From assembly GCF_000687995.1 (NCBI RefSeq), contig NZ_JIAC01000001.1, forward strand, positions 1,612,001 through 1,676,000: DNA of 64,000 nucleotides, given 5' to 3'. The position numbers and the translations under genes were made by a program. The DNA comes from Selenomonas ruminantium AC2024 (GTDB taxonomy: Bacteria > Bacillota > Negativicutes > Selenomonadales > Selenomonadaceae). Below the pieces are notes generated by a model. The model saw nothing but the letters and a program-made list of their open reading frames with translations. It had not been told where the DNA came from and did no database searches. Shown piece after piece: positions 51,987 to 61,598 of the stretch (position 1 is its first letter; each line of letters opens with the position of its first letter).

Positions 51987-53807
51987 ATGAATAAAGAGTA
52001 TGTATTACAGAATATAATTCTGCCTGACGTAAAAAATAATAATGAAACGTTAATGTACTTGAGATGCGGAAGTGACGTTCAGCAGTTTGAAGACAAGCTT
52101 TTATTTGAAAAAAATGCCAAGTGCGATTTCGCTACATATTTCAATGCATTTTCTTTGAATAAATGGCTTGAATATACGAATCTGGATAATTTATATCTTT
52201 GCCTCAATATTAAAGGTAGTTTTAAAGTAGAAATTTATACTTCCTCATGGTTCAGGAAAAAGGTCGTAACAAATTGCATTTACTCTAAATTACATATAAA
52301 CAAAAATCTGGAAGAAATTCGTATACCTATAAACATTACGACTGGTGATAATGTTTGTTTCTCACTTGTCGCAATAGAAGATAGCAGTATTTTCTCCGGT
52401 GGCCACTATGGAACCAATGTAATAAATGAAAGTGTTTTGCGTCCTGTGGAAATAGATTTGGTAATGTGTACTTTCAAAAGAGAATCCTTCATTAAGCGCA
52501 ATATCAAGCTTCTAAAAGAAAGCTTCTTTGAAAACCATAAATATAATGCAGCGGGACATTATCATATCAAAGTGGTGGATAATGGACAAACCCTGTCATC
52601 AGGTGAAATTGAGACTAAAGATGGAAGTATAAAGCTCTATCCAAATCTTAATGTGGGCGGCTCTGGTGGATTTGCCAGAGGGATGATGGAATCGTTAAAG
52701 GAAAACAGAGCAACCCATGTATTATTTATGGATGATGATGTGTTGATACAGATGGAAGCACTGGAGCGAACTTATAATCTGCTTCGTATCATTAAGGACG
52801 ATTACAAAGATGCATTCCTCGGTGGAGCGATGCTTCGCTTGGATATGAAATATATACAACACGAAAATCTGGCTGCTTTTAAAGGGGCTCGTTTAATAAG
52901 CTATAAAGGGAATTTAAATCTCAAGCATTACAAGAATGTAATCTTAAATGAGAAATATGAGCATACCAATGGAACTTATGGAGCATGGTGGTATTGTTGT
53001 ATGCCTAAGCAAATGTTAGGCATGGATAAGCTGCCGTATCCATTTTTTGTGCGTATGGATGATATGGAGTACTCCATTCGTTCTCCCAAAAAGTGGATGA
53101 GTTTAAATGGTATTTCTGTTTGGCATGAGGCGTTTGATAGGAAATATTCCACACTGATGGAAAATTATTTCATGTTCAAAAACATGCTTGTCGTTAATGC
53201 AATGCATACGGATTTCTCATTAAAGCAGTGTATCATTTTTATGTTGCGGCGATTTGCAAAGGAAATTTTCAGATATGATTATGGTGGAGCAGAACTTTTA
53301 CTTGATGGGATAGAGCGCTTCTTAGAGGGGCCAAAATTTTTTCAAAATGTTGATACCGTTGAAGATCTAAAACAGCACGGCAAAAAACAAGCAAAAGTTA
53401 AGCCTCTTGCAGAATTAGATTACGATGATAAGATGTTGGATGACTTTACTAATGATTTGCACAATGTTTCAGAAGGGCGACTGAAGAAGCTTTTTAGGTT
53501 TGCAACCATCAATGGACATTTGTTACCTAACTTTATCTTTAAAGACAAGGGATATGCAGAGTATGGCTACACGAGCAACAGTAAGCATTTCTTTTGTCGC
53601 AGGAATGTGCTGGGCTGTGATTTGAATTTTGATACTGGCGTCATATTAAAGATATCACGAATTAAATGCCTAAAACTTGTATTGAGATATGTTTGCATCA
53701 ATATTAGAGTCATTTGTTCATATGCCAAACTTAGACATGAATACAAAGAATCATTTGCATATATGACATCAGAGAAGTTTTGGAATAAGTATCTGAAATT
53801 AGGATAA
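51987..53807 (+). CDS. GlfT2-like galactofuranosyltransferase family protein 1
   Basis: 606 residues from ATG 51987, GGAG upstream. Residues 1-150 form an N-terminal beta-sandwich (DFATYFNAFSLNKWLEYTNL). A GT-A domain follows: LVMCTFKRESFIKRN, NVGGSGGFARGMM (about 221), the metal/UDP site FMDDDVLI (about 247), WWYCCMP and VWHEAFDRKY with the catalytic-type Asp-Asp pair in RMDDMEYSIR before it. This is the plan of mycobacterial GlfT2 (GT2 family), which polymerises galactofuranose. No glf mutase gene is in the window. AT-richer than the genome average seen here. Tandem with a paralogue. Confidence 0.82.
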   Translation: MNKEYVLQNIILPDVKNNNETLMYLRCGSDVQQFEDKLLFEKNAKCDFATYFNAFSLNKWLEYTNLDNLYLCLNIKGSFKVEIYTSSWFRKKVVTNCIYSKLHINKNLEEIRIPINITTGDNVCFSLVAIEDSSIFSGGHYGTNVINESVLRPVEIDLVMCTFKRESFIKRNIKLLKESFFENHKYNAAGHYHIKVVDNGQTLSSGEIETKDGSIKLYPNLNVGGSGGFARGMMESLKENRATHVLFMDDDVLIQMEALERTYNLLRIIKDDYKDAFLGGAMLRLDMKYIQHENLAAFKGARLISYKGNLNLKHYKNVILNEKYEHTNGTYGAWWYCCMPKQMLGMDKLPYPFFVRMDDMEYSIRSPKKWMSLNGISVWHEAFDRKYSTLMENYFMFKNMLVVNAMHTDFSLKQCIIFMLRRFAKEIFRYDYGGAELLLDGIERFLEGPKFFQNVDTVEDLKQHGKKQAKVKPLAELDYDDKMLDDFTNDLHNVSEGRLKKLFRFATINGHLLPNFIFKDKGYAEYGYTSNSKHFFCRRNVLGCDLNFDTGVILKISRIKCLKLVLRYVCINIRVICSYAKLRHEYKESFAYMTSEKFWNKYLKLG

Positions 53808-53811
53808 TGCG

Positions 53812-55323
53812 ATGGAAGAAAGTACTTTAGAAAACTGGGAAAAGATATTTGATATCTGCTTTTCTCAAGATGAGGAAAACAAAAAACTATATTACAAAAA
53901 TGGTAATTGTGTTCAAAGTGAAGGCGTGTGGATAGAACTAGATGAACCGCTTGATCTTGGGACTTACTTTAATTGCTTTTCATTAGGCAAGTGGATGGAT
54001 TATACCAACCTGGAAAGATTAGCCGTTCACATGGAAGTGTCTGGTAGAGCCAAAATAGAGATTTACTCAATTGAAAAGAAAAGTGAATTGTTGTTGAGTA
54101 TTGAGGAAACCTCGGGATATTTCATGCATGAGCTGGATATTGATGTACTGAAACAAAAGAGAGTAGAAATCATAGGCATCAGGGTAAAAGCAGTCCAGCT
54201 TGAGACTTGTTTGCGAAACGGCGGCTATTATGGAATCTTTTCACATACTTATCCAGTTAGAATTGGAATAAATATTTGCACTTTTAAACGGGAAAAGTAT
54301 GTTAAGCGTAACTTGGCAGTATTGAAGCAACTGATTGAAAAGAATAAAAACTTTAGTGTTACTATTGTTGATAATGGGCAATCATTGCAAGGAATATCCG
54401 GGGAAAATATTCAAGTCTTTCCTAATCGAAATTTTGGTGGTTCTGGTGGATTTACTCGCGGTATGATGGAGCAGGTCAATCAAGGTGTTAATACGCATAT
54501 CTTGATGATGGATGATGACGTTGTGATTGAACCGACTGCATTGGAGCGCGTTTACAAGGTTTATCAGCATATCAAGGAAGAACGGCGTCAGCAGATGCTT
54601 GGTGGTGCTATGCTGAGCATTGATAATCCAACTTGCCAGTTCGAAAATACAGCCTACTGGAATGGTATAAGGATGATATCAAATGGCAGAGAATTTGATC
54701 TGACAGATAAACGTCGACTATATGATAATGAACATTTTCCCAAAAAGTCCAATACATATGCTGCCTGGTGGTTCTGTTGCATTCCTATGGAGGTAGTAAA
54801 GAAAAATGGCTACCCCCTGCCTCTTTTTATCAAAGGGGATGATATGGAGTATAGCATACGCAATCATCAGGAAATAATGCATATGAACGGTGTTGGCGTA
54901 TGGCATGAGGTCGCAGCAAAAAAAATAAATCCGACTATTAACTGCTTTAACGACAGGAATATGATGATTTTGAATCATTATGCTGAAGAGTGTAATCGTT
55001 GGACGTTTATAGCCTCGGCCTTTGCACGGCTGTTTCGTCGTATTATTTGTCTGGATAGTGTCGGCGTGAAGAATTTTGAACTGGCATTACGTGACTATAG
55101 TGGCGGTTTCGAAGAAATTGCGAGAATAGGTGCTGATGTAAAACTTGCTAAAGTGAACAATTATCATTCTGATAAAAGTATGATTTGTTCATTAATGACC
55201 ACAATTAAGATTATATTTCAACAGTTCTTTAAATATAATGCGCTACATCAAAAATACATTGGATTTCGTCAAGAAAAATTATCTAATCAAATATTTTGGC
55301 GAAATTACCTTGGGTTGAAATGA
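53812..55323 (+). CDS. GlfT2-like galactofuranosyltransferase family protein 2
   Basis: 503 residues, four bases after its paralogue. The same parts in the same order: beta-sandwich (DLGTYFNCFSLGKWMDYTNL), GT-A domain with INICTFKREKYVKRN, NFGGSGGFTRGMM (about 206), MMDDDVVIEPTALERV (about 232), WWFCCIP, KGDDMEYSIRNH and GVWHEVAAKK. It lacks about 100 C-terminal residues of the first copy. The two enzymes may add alternating linkages or act as initiator and polymerase, as GlfT1/GlfT2 do; this is inference. Confidence 0.82.
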   Translation: MEESTLENWEKIFDICFSQDEENKKLYYKNGNCVQSEGVWIELDEPLDLGTYFNCFSLGKWMDYTNLERLAVHMEVSGRAKIEIYSIEKKSELLLSIEETSGYFMHELDIDVLKQKRVEIIGIRVKAVQLETCLRNGGYYGIFSHTYPVRIGINICTFKREKYVKRNLAVLKQLIEKNKNFSVTIVDNGQSLQGISGENIQVFPNRNFGGSGGFTRGMMEQVNQGVNTHILMMDDDVVIEPTALERVYKVYQHIKEERRQQMLGGAMLSIDNPTCQFENTAYWNGIRMISNGREFDLTDKRRLYDNEHFPKKSNTYAAWWFCCIPMEVVKKNGYPLPLFIKGDDMEYSIRNHQEIMHMNGVGVWHEVAAKKINPTINCFNDRNMMILNHYAEECNRWTFIASAFARLFRRIICLDSVGVKNFELALRDYSGGFEEIARIGADVKLAKVNNYHSDKSMICSLMTTIKIIFQQFFKYNALHQKYIGFRQEKLSNQIFWRNYLGLK

Positions 55324-55350
55324 AAATTAATTAAATAGGATGTGGATTAA

Positions 55351-58300
55351 ATGAAAGATATGCCGTTGTTATCAATAGTCATACCCGCTTATGGGACAGA
55401 GCATACATTGCCCAAGTGCTTGGATAGTGTTTTGGGATGTTCATATCAGAATCTGCAAGTGATAGTAGTGGATGATAAATCTCCGGATAACGTTGCAGCT
55501 GTTACTAAAAGATATATTGGCAACGATGGAAGAGTTCAGTTGGTGCAGCATGATGAAAATAAGGGCCTTTATCATGCTCGATTGACAGGAGCAAAATATG
55601 CAAAAGGGAAATATATTGCTTTCTTGGACAGTGATGATCATGTTTCAGTAGATTTTTACAGACGATTAATAGAACGGGCTGAAGAGACTGGCTCCGATAT
55701 TACTTTTGGAGAAATTTACCTGGAATATGAAGGTGAAGAAAGTCCTTATGGCTATTATAATCTTTCACATACACGCACTATAGATATAGATATGAATGGG
55801 GAAGATGCGGCAAAATTATTTTTTGAACAAGCAGGCAGAGATTTCTCACTTCATGTAGTTTGGAATAAAGTCTATAGGCGTGATTTATGGGAAATTTGTG
55901 TCCCTTATTTTGAGATGCAAAAAAAACATCTTATCATGTGTGAAGATGTTGTATATTCATCTATTCTATGGCACTTTGCCAATCATGTATCAAATATTCA
56001 CGGAGACTTCGTTTATTACTTGCAATCTAATCAAAGCTCCACAGCTTTGGATGGGAAGATTGATAAATACAGGAAAAATATTTCTGATGTAAAACATGTA
56101 TTTGGACTTTTGACATCAGTATTCGATGATAAGTTACATGCTGATAATGAATTGAAAAGCATTAAATCTTGGGAGAATTTACTTCTTAGAATATGGAAGG
56201 AACAGGTGAGCAACTCTAATCTGGAAATAAAAGAAAAGAATGAGTTGCTGGCTTTTTTGCAGGATGGATATGATGTGCCGTTAGGGGATATATCAGCGTC
56301 AGATAAATATTTTTATTCTATTGAAACACGTCAAAAAGATATTCCTCAAGAAATTTTAAAGCAGCAGATAAGGTCAGAGACCATTGATGTTGTCAGTTTT
56401 GATGTTTTTGATACACTTGTGTATCGTCCTTTTTGGGAACCTAAAGATCTTTTTTACTTGCTTGGGATTTATGTGAACCAGTTATTGGAAATAGCTGATA
56501 CCGCGGATTTTATGACAATACGTGTCGAGGCAGAAAGTGTAGCTAGAGACAAGAAATGGCTAAATAATCCAGCGGATGAAGAAATAACACTTGATGAAAT
56601 ATATGAGGTGGTACAGAACTATCTTGGAGTCTCCGATGAAATAATTAAGAAAATTAAGCAGTATGAGATAGATCTTGAAATCAAATATTGTCAACCTAGG
56701 AAATATGCAAAAGAAATTTTTGATTTTGCATTAGCGCTTGGCAAGAAGGTTATTATTGTCTCAGATATGTATTTGCCTCAAGAAGTGATAGAAAAAATCT
56801 TAACTAGCTGTGGGTATTCTGGCTATTCACATATATTTGTATCGAGTAGAGTGCATTTAACCAAGGCTAGAGGTACTTTGTATGCAAAAGTTTGCAAAAC
56901 TATAAATGTAAAACCTGAGCGTATATTACATATGGGGGATAATTATGATTCTGACGTGGAGCAGGCACGTAAGGCTGGCCTGCACTCATACCATTTTCCT
57001 AAAGCTGTAGAGCGTTTCGCAGATGTATATCCTGGATGGTATGGTGGAGAGGGCTTCAAAAAAGTATATGAGGAACCTTTTTGTCTGCGGTGTGGAGGGC
57101 AGTATCATTGGTATTTTGGCTTGCGAACTATGCTGTCACAGGCTGCCAATGATATCTTTGATAATCCATACTTAGTAGTTCATCCAGATACAGATTTTAA
57201 TGCTGACCCCAAATTCTTTGGGTATTATGCATTGGGAATGCATTTGTTTGCGTTAGGCAATTGGTTGCATCAGTCTGTACGAGATAATAAATATTCTCAG
57301 ATTAATTTCATGGCTAGAGACGGTTATTTACCTATGAAGGCTTACGAAATTATTGAGTATGTGTATAAAAATAATCTTTCGCCAGGTTATTTACATCTTA
57401 CGCGATCGACTATACTACCTTTGCAGTTACATAAGCGTCAAGATTTGTTTAGTCTTGAAAAAAATATCATTATTTACGCGCAAACTCCAGAAAAAATATT
57501 TAAATTATTAAAGCCAGTTATGAAACCTGATATATATGAGGCACGAAAGTCACTCATGAGTAAGATGAATATAGATGGGGAACAACGGTTTTCATCTGCA
57601 CAGGACTTCTATAAATTCTTAGAAAAATTTGGTAACTATCTTTTTGATGAGAATATAGCTAGATCCTATCATGAAAAAGTTGGCAAGGCGTTAGAAAAGT
57701 ATTTCGTTGGAAATGTAGCAACCTTTGATGTTGGCTACAGTTGTCGAATTGAATCTATTTTAAAGAACACTTTTGGTTTTAAAATTACGCCACATTACAT
57801 TCACATTAACAATGATTTGCCTTTACTTCGTGCTGAAAAGAACAAAATGAAAGTCAATTGTTTTTACTCGTATTCACCAGGCGTTACTGGTATTTTGCGA
57901 GAATTATTTATCAGTAAAATGGAGCCATCCTGCAAATTTATTAATATAAATGATGATGGAAGTGTGGAACTGGAATTTAAAGACTATAATCCTAGTTATA
58001 TTGAAAGATATGTGATGACATGTATTCAAAATTCCGCTTTGCGCTATGTGTATGATATGGTGAGGATTTTCAAAGAGGATATATATCATTTACATTGTCA
58101 GAGAGAAGATACGAGCTTGCCTTTGGAGTACCTTCAAGCGATGGCTAAACTTACAGACAGGCAAATGTTTGCCGGCATACCTTTTGAGGATGACATGGGG
58201 GTGGGAAGAGCGTTCAGTACATTGGATCACTGGAATAAACAAATAGAGAATGTAACACCTAAAACTTCTGGTTTTATGTATGACTTGACTTTGCCATGGT

Positions 58301-58461
58301 TAAAAAAAGATTGGCAGAGAAAGATATGTCTTTATTTTATAAATAGAGATTATCTGAAGACTGTGGTAAAGCAAGAGATGAGAGAGTATCCAAGGATATT
58401 ATCTGTGATAAAAAGTTTATATAAATCAGTGAGATTGGTATATCGTAGAATCTGTAAATAA
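55351..58461 (+). CDS. Multidomain GT2 glycosyltransferase fused to a HAD-like domain
   Basis: 1036 residues. 1-about 260: family 2 glycosyltransferase (LSIVIPAYGTEHTLPKCLDS, VVDDKSPD, AFLDSDDHVS). About 345-560: HAD-like hydrolase with all four motifs, nucleophile FDVFDTLVYRP (about 350), SDMYLPQ, LTKARGTLY and MGDNYDSDVEQA (about 529). About 600-1036: a third region with FMARDGYLPMKAYEII that often follows such HAD domains in polysaccharide clusters. The fusion may couple sugar transfer with removal or transfer of a phosphate group. Ordinary RBS; AT-rich. Confidence 0.85.
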   Translation: MKDMPLLSIVIPAYGTEHTLPKCLDSVLGCSYQNLQVIVVDDKSPDNVAAVTKRYIGNDGRVQLVQHDENKGLYHARLTGAKYAKGKYIAFLDSDDHVSVDFYRRLIERAEETGSDITFGEIYLEYEGEESPYGYYNLSHTRTIDIDMNGEDAAKLFFEQAGRDFSLHVVWNKVYRRDLWEICVPYFEMQKKHLIMCEDVVYSSILWHFANHVSNIHGDFVYYLQSNQSSTALDGKIDKYRKNISDVKHVFGLLTSVFDDKLHADNELKSIKSWENLLLRIWKEQVSNSNLEIKEKNELLAFLQDGYDVPLGDISASDKYFYSIETRQKDIPQEILKQQIRSETIDVVSFDVFDTLVYRPFWEPKDLFYLLGIYVNQLLEIADTADFMTIRVEAESVARDKKWLNNPADEEITLDEIYEVVQNYLGVSDEIIKKIKQYEIDLEIKYCQPRKYAKEIFDFALALGKKVIIVSDMYLPQEVIEKILTSCGYSGYSHIFVSSRVHLTKARGTLYAKVCKTINVKPERILHMGDNYDSDVEQARKAGLHSYHFPKAVERFADVYPGWYGGEGFKKVYEEPFCLRCGGQYHWYFGLRTMLSQAANDIFDNPYLVVHPDTDFNADPKFFGYYALGMHLFALGNWLHQSVRDNKYSQINFMARDGYLPMKAYEIIEYVYKNNLSPGYLHLTRSTILPLQLHKRQDLFSLEKNIIIYAQTPEKIFKLLKPVMKPDIYEARKSLMSKMNIDGEQRFSSAQDFYKFLEKFGNYLFDENIARSYHEKVGKALEKYFVGNVATFDVGYSCRIESILKNTFGFKITPHYIHINNDLPLLRAEKNKMKVNCFYSYSPGVTGILRELFISKMEPSCKFININDDGSVELEFKDYNPSYIERYVMTCIQNSALRYVYDMVRIFKEDIYHLHCQREDTSLPLEYLQAMAKLTDRQMFAGIPFEDDMGVGRAFSTLDHWNKQIENVTPKTSGFMYDLTLPWLKKDWQRKICLYFINRDYLKTVVKQEMREYPRILSVIKSLYKSVRLVYRRICK

Positions 58462-58502
58462 TAAGATTTTTTTATTACATGCGGATATTATGAGGGGAAA
58501 TT

Positions 58503-59462
58503 ATGAAATATGATTCACAACTGTCTCTTTGGCACAAACATACAGATGAGTCAATAAGACAAGACATGGAAAACTGGGAACAGGTGATGAAAAGACACGA
58601 ACTGTTGCCTGCATCTAGAGACGCTAAGATTTTGGATATAGGGTGTGCTGATGGTAGATTGTTATTAACCCTTAAAAATATGGGATATAATAATCTTTTT
58701 GGTATTGAAGTAGATGAGGATTTAGCCAATTATGCGAAACAGAGTTTTGCAAATATTTATCAGGGTGATGTAACACAATGTATAGATGAATTGCCGGACA
58801 ATTTAGACGTCATTTATATGTTTGATGTATTAGAGCATATTCCTAAGGATAAACAGGTATCTTTTTTAAGAAAACTTAAATCCCATTTGTCTCCTGCTGG
58901 ATTTTTGGTGGTCCAAGTTCCAAACGCAGCATCGCCGGTGGCAGAGGTGATGCTATATCAGGATTATACTCACTTCTGCTCTTTTACAGATGTTTCTCTG
59001 GGTTTTGTATTAACAAATGCCGGATTCGAGCAAATAAGCATAAGAGAGCAAGATCCTCCGTATAACAGACAGATTGCTTTGATGCGAAGCTTTTGGAATG
59101 CTCTTTATCAGGCTGAATTTAGTCGTGATGAAATCTTGTCACTTAATGTGCTGGCTGTGGCATATGCGACAAAAGATGAATCACGTGTTATGATGCCTAA
59201 GCATTTTCCAGTGAAAGAAGAAACTCTTTCTGCAGAGAAAATATGGGAGATGTTTTCCAAGGAACATTGTCTAGAGATAGAAATGCGTACTAAAGAGGTT
59301 GAGAAACTAAAGATAAAGGTGAATGAACTGAAGCAAGAAGTTATAACTCTGCGTGAGTTAATTGATCCAATTGCAAGTAAGTACGATAAAATCAAAAGAA
59401 AACTTGCATATAATTTCTTTGGAAAATTTGTCCTGTGGATAGTAAAAAAAATTATTTCCTAA
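58503..59462 (+). CDS. SAM-dependent methyltransferase with C-terminal coiled coil
   Basis: 319 residues. Class I methyltransferase fold: ILDIGCADGRLLLTL (SAM site), GIEVDEDLANYAK, GDVTQCIDEL and IYMFDVLEHIPKD. The last about 60 residues are a heptad-rich coiled coil (MRTKEVEKLKIKVNELKQEV). Position and fold suggest methylation of a sugar in the surface glycan, possibly as a chain-terminating step read by the coiled coil as in WbdD-type enzymes; the last point is speculative. Confidence 0.82.
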   Translation: MKYDSQLSLWHKHTDESIRQDMENWEQVMKRHELLPASRDAKILDIGCADGRLLLTLKNMGYNNLFGIEVDEDLANYAKQSFANIYQGDVTQCIDELPDNLDVIYMFDVLEHIPKDKQVSFLRKLKSHLSPAGFLVVQVPNAASPVAEVMLYQDYTHFCSFTDVSLGFVLTNAGFEQISIREQDPPYNRQIALMRSFWNALYQAEFSRDEILSLNVLAVAYATKDESRVMMPKHFPVKEETLSAEKIWEMFSKEHCLEIEMRTKEVEKLKIKVNELKQEVITLRELIDPIASKYDKIKRKLAYNFFGKFVLWIVKKIIS

Positions 59463-59507
59463 AAACAAATTTATAGGATGTATTTGGTAACAAAAGGGAT
59501 TTAACTC

Positions 59508-59811
59508 ATGTCTGATAGTAGGGATAAGATGGGAAAGATAAGAAAAACTGTAATACCGGCAGGTAAGATACGGAATACGGTTTCTTCTAGCTACGAAAGT
59601 TACACCGAAGAAAATGCTTCCTATGTTAGATAAGCCAACGATTCATTATATTGTTGAAGAGGTTTTGGCCAGTGGTATAGAAGATATTTTGATTATAATT
59701 GGCCATGCCAAGAGGGCAATTGAAGATTACATTGATTCGGCACCTGCTTTGGAAATGGAGCTGAGAAGAAAGCAAGATAACGAACTGCTGGAAGTAATAA
59801 AGTGCATTTAA
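59508..59811 (+). pseudogene. galU: Remnant of a UTP-glucose-1-phosphate uridylyltransferase gene
   Basis: From ATG 59508 the first frame gives [11 protein letters not shown], the GalU start, then garbles; the next frame resumes with [20 protein letters not shown] and continues [27 protein letters not shown] to ELLEVIKCI and a stop. So the nucleotide-binding N-terminus is frameshifted within GTRFLP-like sequence and about two thirds of the enzyme (normally near 290 residues) is missing. It cannot be a working GalU. Confidence 0.85.
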
Positions 59812-59851
59812 ACTATGATTTATAAAGCGATGAAGTGAGGTGAGAGTGATA

Positions 59852-60424
59852 ATGAAGGACGGTGATACAGAGAATACGGATCCCGATTCATTAGAATCAG
59901 CTTTGATTTTATACGATATCGTGGTTAAGGAATATGAGATAGAGAATGATAGGGCAAAAGTTATTGACAGCAAGTCAAATATGTTGCTGGTATTATGTGT
60001 TACACCTTTGTTGTTTTTTCTGTTTAATGTAAACGTAAAATGGATTCCGTTTAAAGTGGTTTTTTCGCCGTTAGATACAAACATATCTGTCTATGCTTAT
60101 TTGTTATCTATTTCTGCAGTGTTATTTTATTCAACATTGGTTTTTATGTTGATTCGTTCAATATATAACATATTGAACGTGTTGGATTTAAAAAAATATA
60201 ATCGTATTGACGGCATTTTATTTGAAAAAGACTTATTTGAATGCCCACGTGATAAAATCGGTTTTTCATTATACGCTTTAGCTAAGTATAATGATGCGAT
60301 AGATGCAAATAGTCGACTCAACGATAAAAAGGCTAAGTCCTTTTCTGATGCATGTATCTGGTTGATGCGAGCTGTGATATGTATGGCTTTGTTTTTTATT
60401 ACTGTGCGTTTAGGAGGGCTTTGA
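59852..60424 (+). CDS. Unknown three-helix membrane protein
   Basis: 190 residues from ATG 59852, eight bases after GAGGTGA. An acidic N-terminus and an amphipathic helix (YEIENDRAKVIDSKSNMLL) lead into TM1 (about 39-58) and TM2 (about 76-100); a soluble stretch with YNDAIDANSRLNDKKAKSF precedes a final TM helix (about 170-190). The layout recalls small 2TM/3TM effector-like membrane proteins of nucleotide-signal defence systems, but no cyclase or nuclease lies nearby, so no function is assigned. Followed by two very small genes. Confidence 0.6.
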   Translation: MKDGDTENTDPDSLESALILYDIVVKEYEIENDRAKVIDSKSNMLLVLCVTPLLFFLFNVNVKWIPFKVVFSPLDTNISVYAYLLSISAVLFYSTLVFMLIRSIYNILNVLDLKKYNRIDGILFEKDLFECPRDKIGFSLYALAKYNDAIDANSRLNDKKAKSFSDACIWLMRAVICMALFFITVRLGGL

Positions 60425-60443
60425 GCTCAGGGGAGGTATAGTC

Positions 60444-60641
60444 ATGTCAGACAGCGTTAATAATACTAATCAGAATCAGAACAAGAATCAAAATAATAAC
60501 AAAGATGAACAGTATAAAGCAATTCTTAGCAGGGCGCATGCAGATTCAAAGAAGCTACGTACCATAACGGAGGGGATGGATGTAAGCGGCTTGCGAAAAG
60601 TCACTGCAACTAGAAACCATAGAGATAATGATAAAAAGTGA
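60444..60641 (+). CDS. Small Asn/Gln-rich hydrophilic protein
   Basis: 65 residues. GGGGAGG upstream of ATG. The first 22 residues are almost all N, Q, K and S; the rest is basic and probably helical (YKAILSRAHADSKKLRTITE). No membrane segment or known domain. It follows the membrane protein by 19 bases and overlaps the next small frame by one base, so the three look like one cassette. Confidence 0.55.
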   Translation: MSDSVNNTNQNQNKNQNNNKDEQYKAILSRAHADSKKLRTITEGMDVSGLRKVTATRNHRDNDKK

Positions 60642-60784
60642 TGATTGTTATGCAAATAGGACTTAGTACAGTTTGGTGTTTAAATACTACTGAACAGTTA
60701 AAGGTGATAGGACTTCCTGAGGACAAGAGTATCGAGAATGTAGATATTAAATTTTATAAAATAATGATCGTGAGAATAGGATGA
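60641..60784 (+). CDS. Possible 47-residue peptide
   Basis: TGATG overlap with the preceding gene; MIVMQIGLSTVWCLNTTEQL, then KVIGLPEDKSIENVDIKFY. There is no clear ribosome site beyond coupling, and no family is recognised. It could equally be noncoding sequence left from a deletion. Confidence 0.3.
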   Translation: MIVMQIGLSTVWCLNTTEQLKVIGLPEDKSIENVDIKFYKIMIVRIG

Positions 60785-60797
60785 GGGGGCTTGATTT

Positions 60798-61595
60798 GTG
60801 TCGAAGATTATTGTGTTTATTCCCGCGTATAATTGTGAAAAGCAATTGCCACGTGTACTAGGCCAATTTGATGAAAATATACTTCGTTATATAGAAGAAA
60901 TTGTTGTAGTCAATAACCTTAGTACAGACGATACGGAAAGCGTTGCAATAAATTACTCTACTAGCCATCCCCATATACCAATCACTGTTATGACTAATAA
61001 AGAGAATTATAATCTAGGTGGCAGCCATAAGGTGGCATTTAATTATGCCATAGAGCATGGTTATGATTATGTGCTCGTCCTGCATGGTGATGATCAAGCT
61101 TCTATAAAAGATATTATACCCATAATTGAAGATAGGATTTATAAAAACTATGATGCATTGCTTGGTGCTCGCTTTATGTCAGGGGCAAAGTTGCATGGAT
61201 ACTCATTTTTGAGAAAGTGGGGGAATATTGGATTCAATATTTTATATTCTTTAGTAACGCGTAAAAGAATATATGATTTAGGCTCAGGAATAAATATGTT
61301 TTCTATGTCAGCCATGCGTAAAGAGCAATATGAAAAGCTACCAGATAGTCTTGGTTTTAACAATTGCTTGCTTCTGCTCATGTGTTACAGCAAGATGAAG
61401 TTGAAATTTTTTCCAATTACTTGGCGTGAAGATGATCAGGTATCAAATTTGAAACTGTGGAATTTTGGCCTGTTTAATTTGCATATTCTTAAAGAATACT
61501 TGTTAAATGCAAAACAATTTTTTATGAGCGATATGCGTAGCAAGAAAATAGACTCTTATGATTCGGAAATCGTATATTGCAGAGGGGAGAAGTAA
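60798..61595 (+). CDS. Family 2 glycosyltransferase (dolichol-phosphate-mannose-synthase-like)
   Basis: 265 residues, GTG start after GAGGGGG. GT-A fold: IIVFIPAYNCEKQLPRVLGQ, VVNNLSTDDT, NYNLGGSHKVAFNYAIEHGY, and the donor/metal site VLHGDDQASI. No C-terminal membrane helices of the GtrB type. It precedes an epimerase and a nucleotidyltransferase, so it probably adds the sugar that they prepare. Confidence 0.87.
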   Translation: MSKIIVFIPAYNCEKQLPRVLGQFDENILRYIEEIVVVNNLSTDDTESVAINYSTSHPHIPITVMTNKENYNLGGSHKVAFNYAIEHGYDYVLVLHGDDQASIKDIIPIIEDRIYKNYDALLGARFMSGAKLHGYSFLRKWGNIGFNILYSLVTRKRIYDLGSGINMFSMSAMRKEQYEKLPDSLGFNNCLLLLMCYSKMKLKFFPITWREDDQVSNLKLWNFGLFNLHILKEYLLNAKQFFMSDMRSKKIDSYDSEIVYCRGEK

Positions 61596-61598
61596 GAA

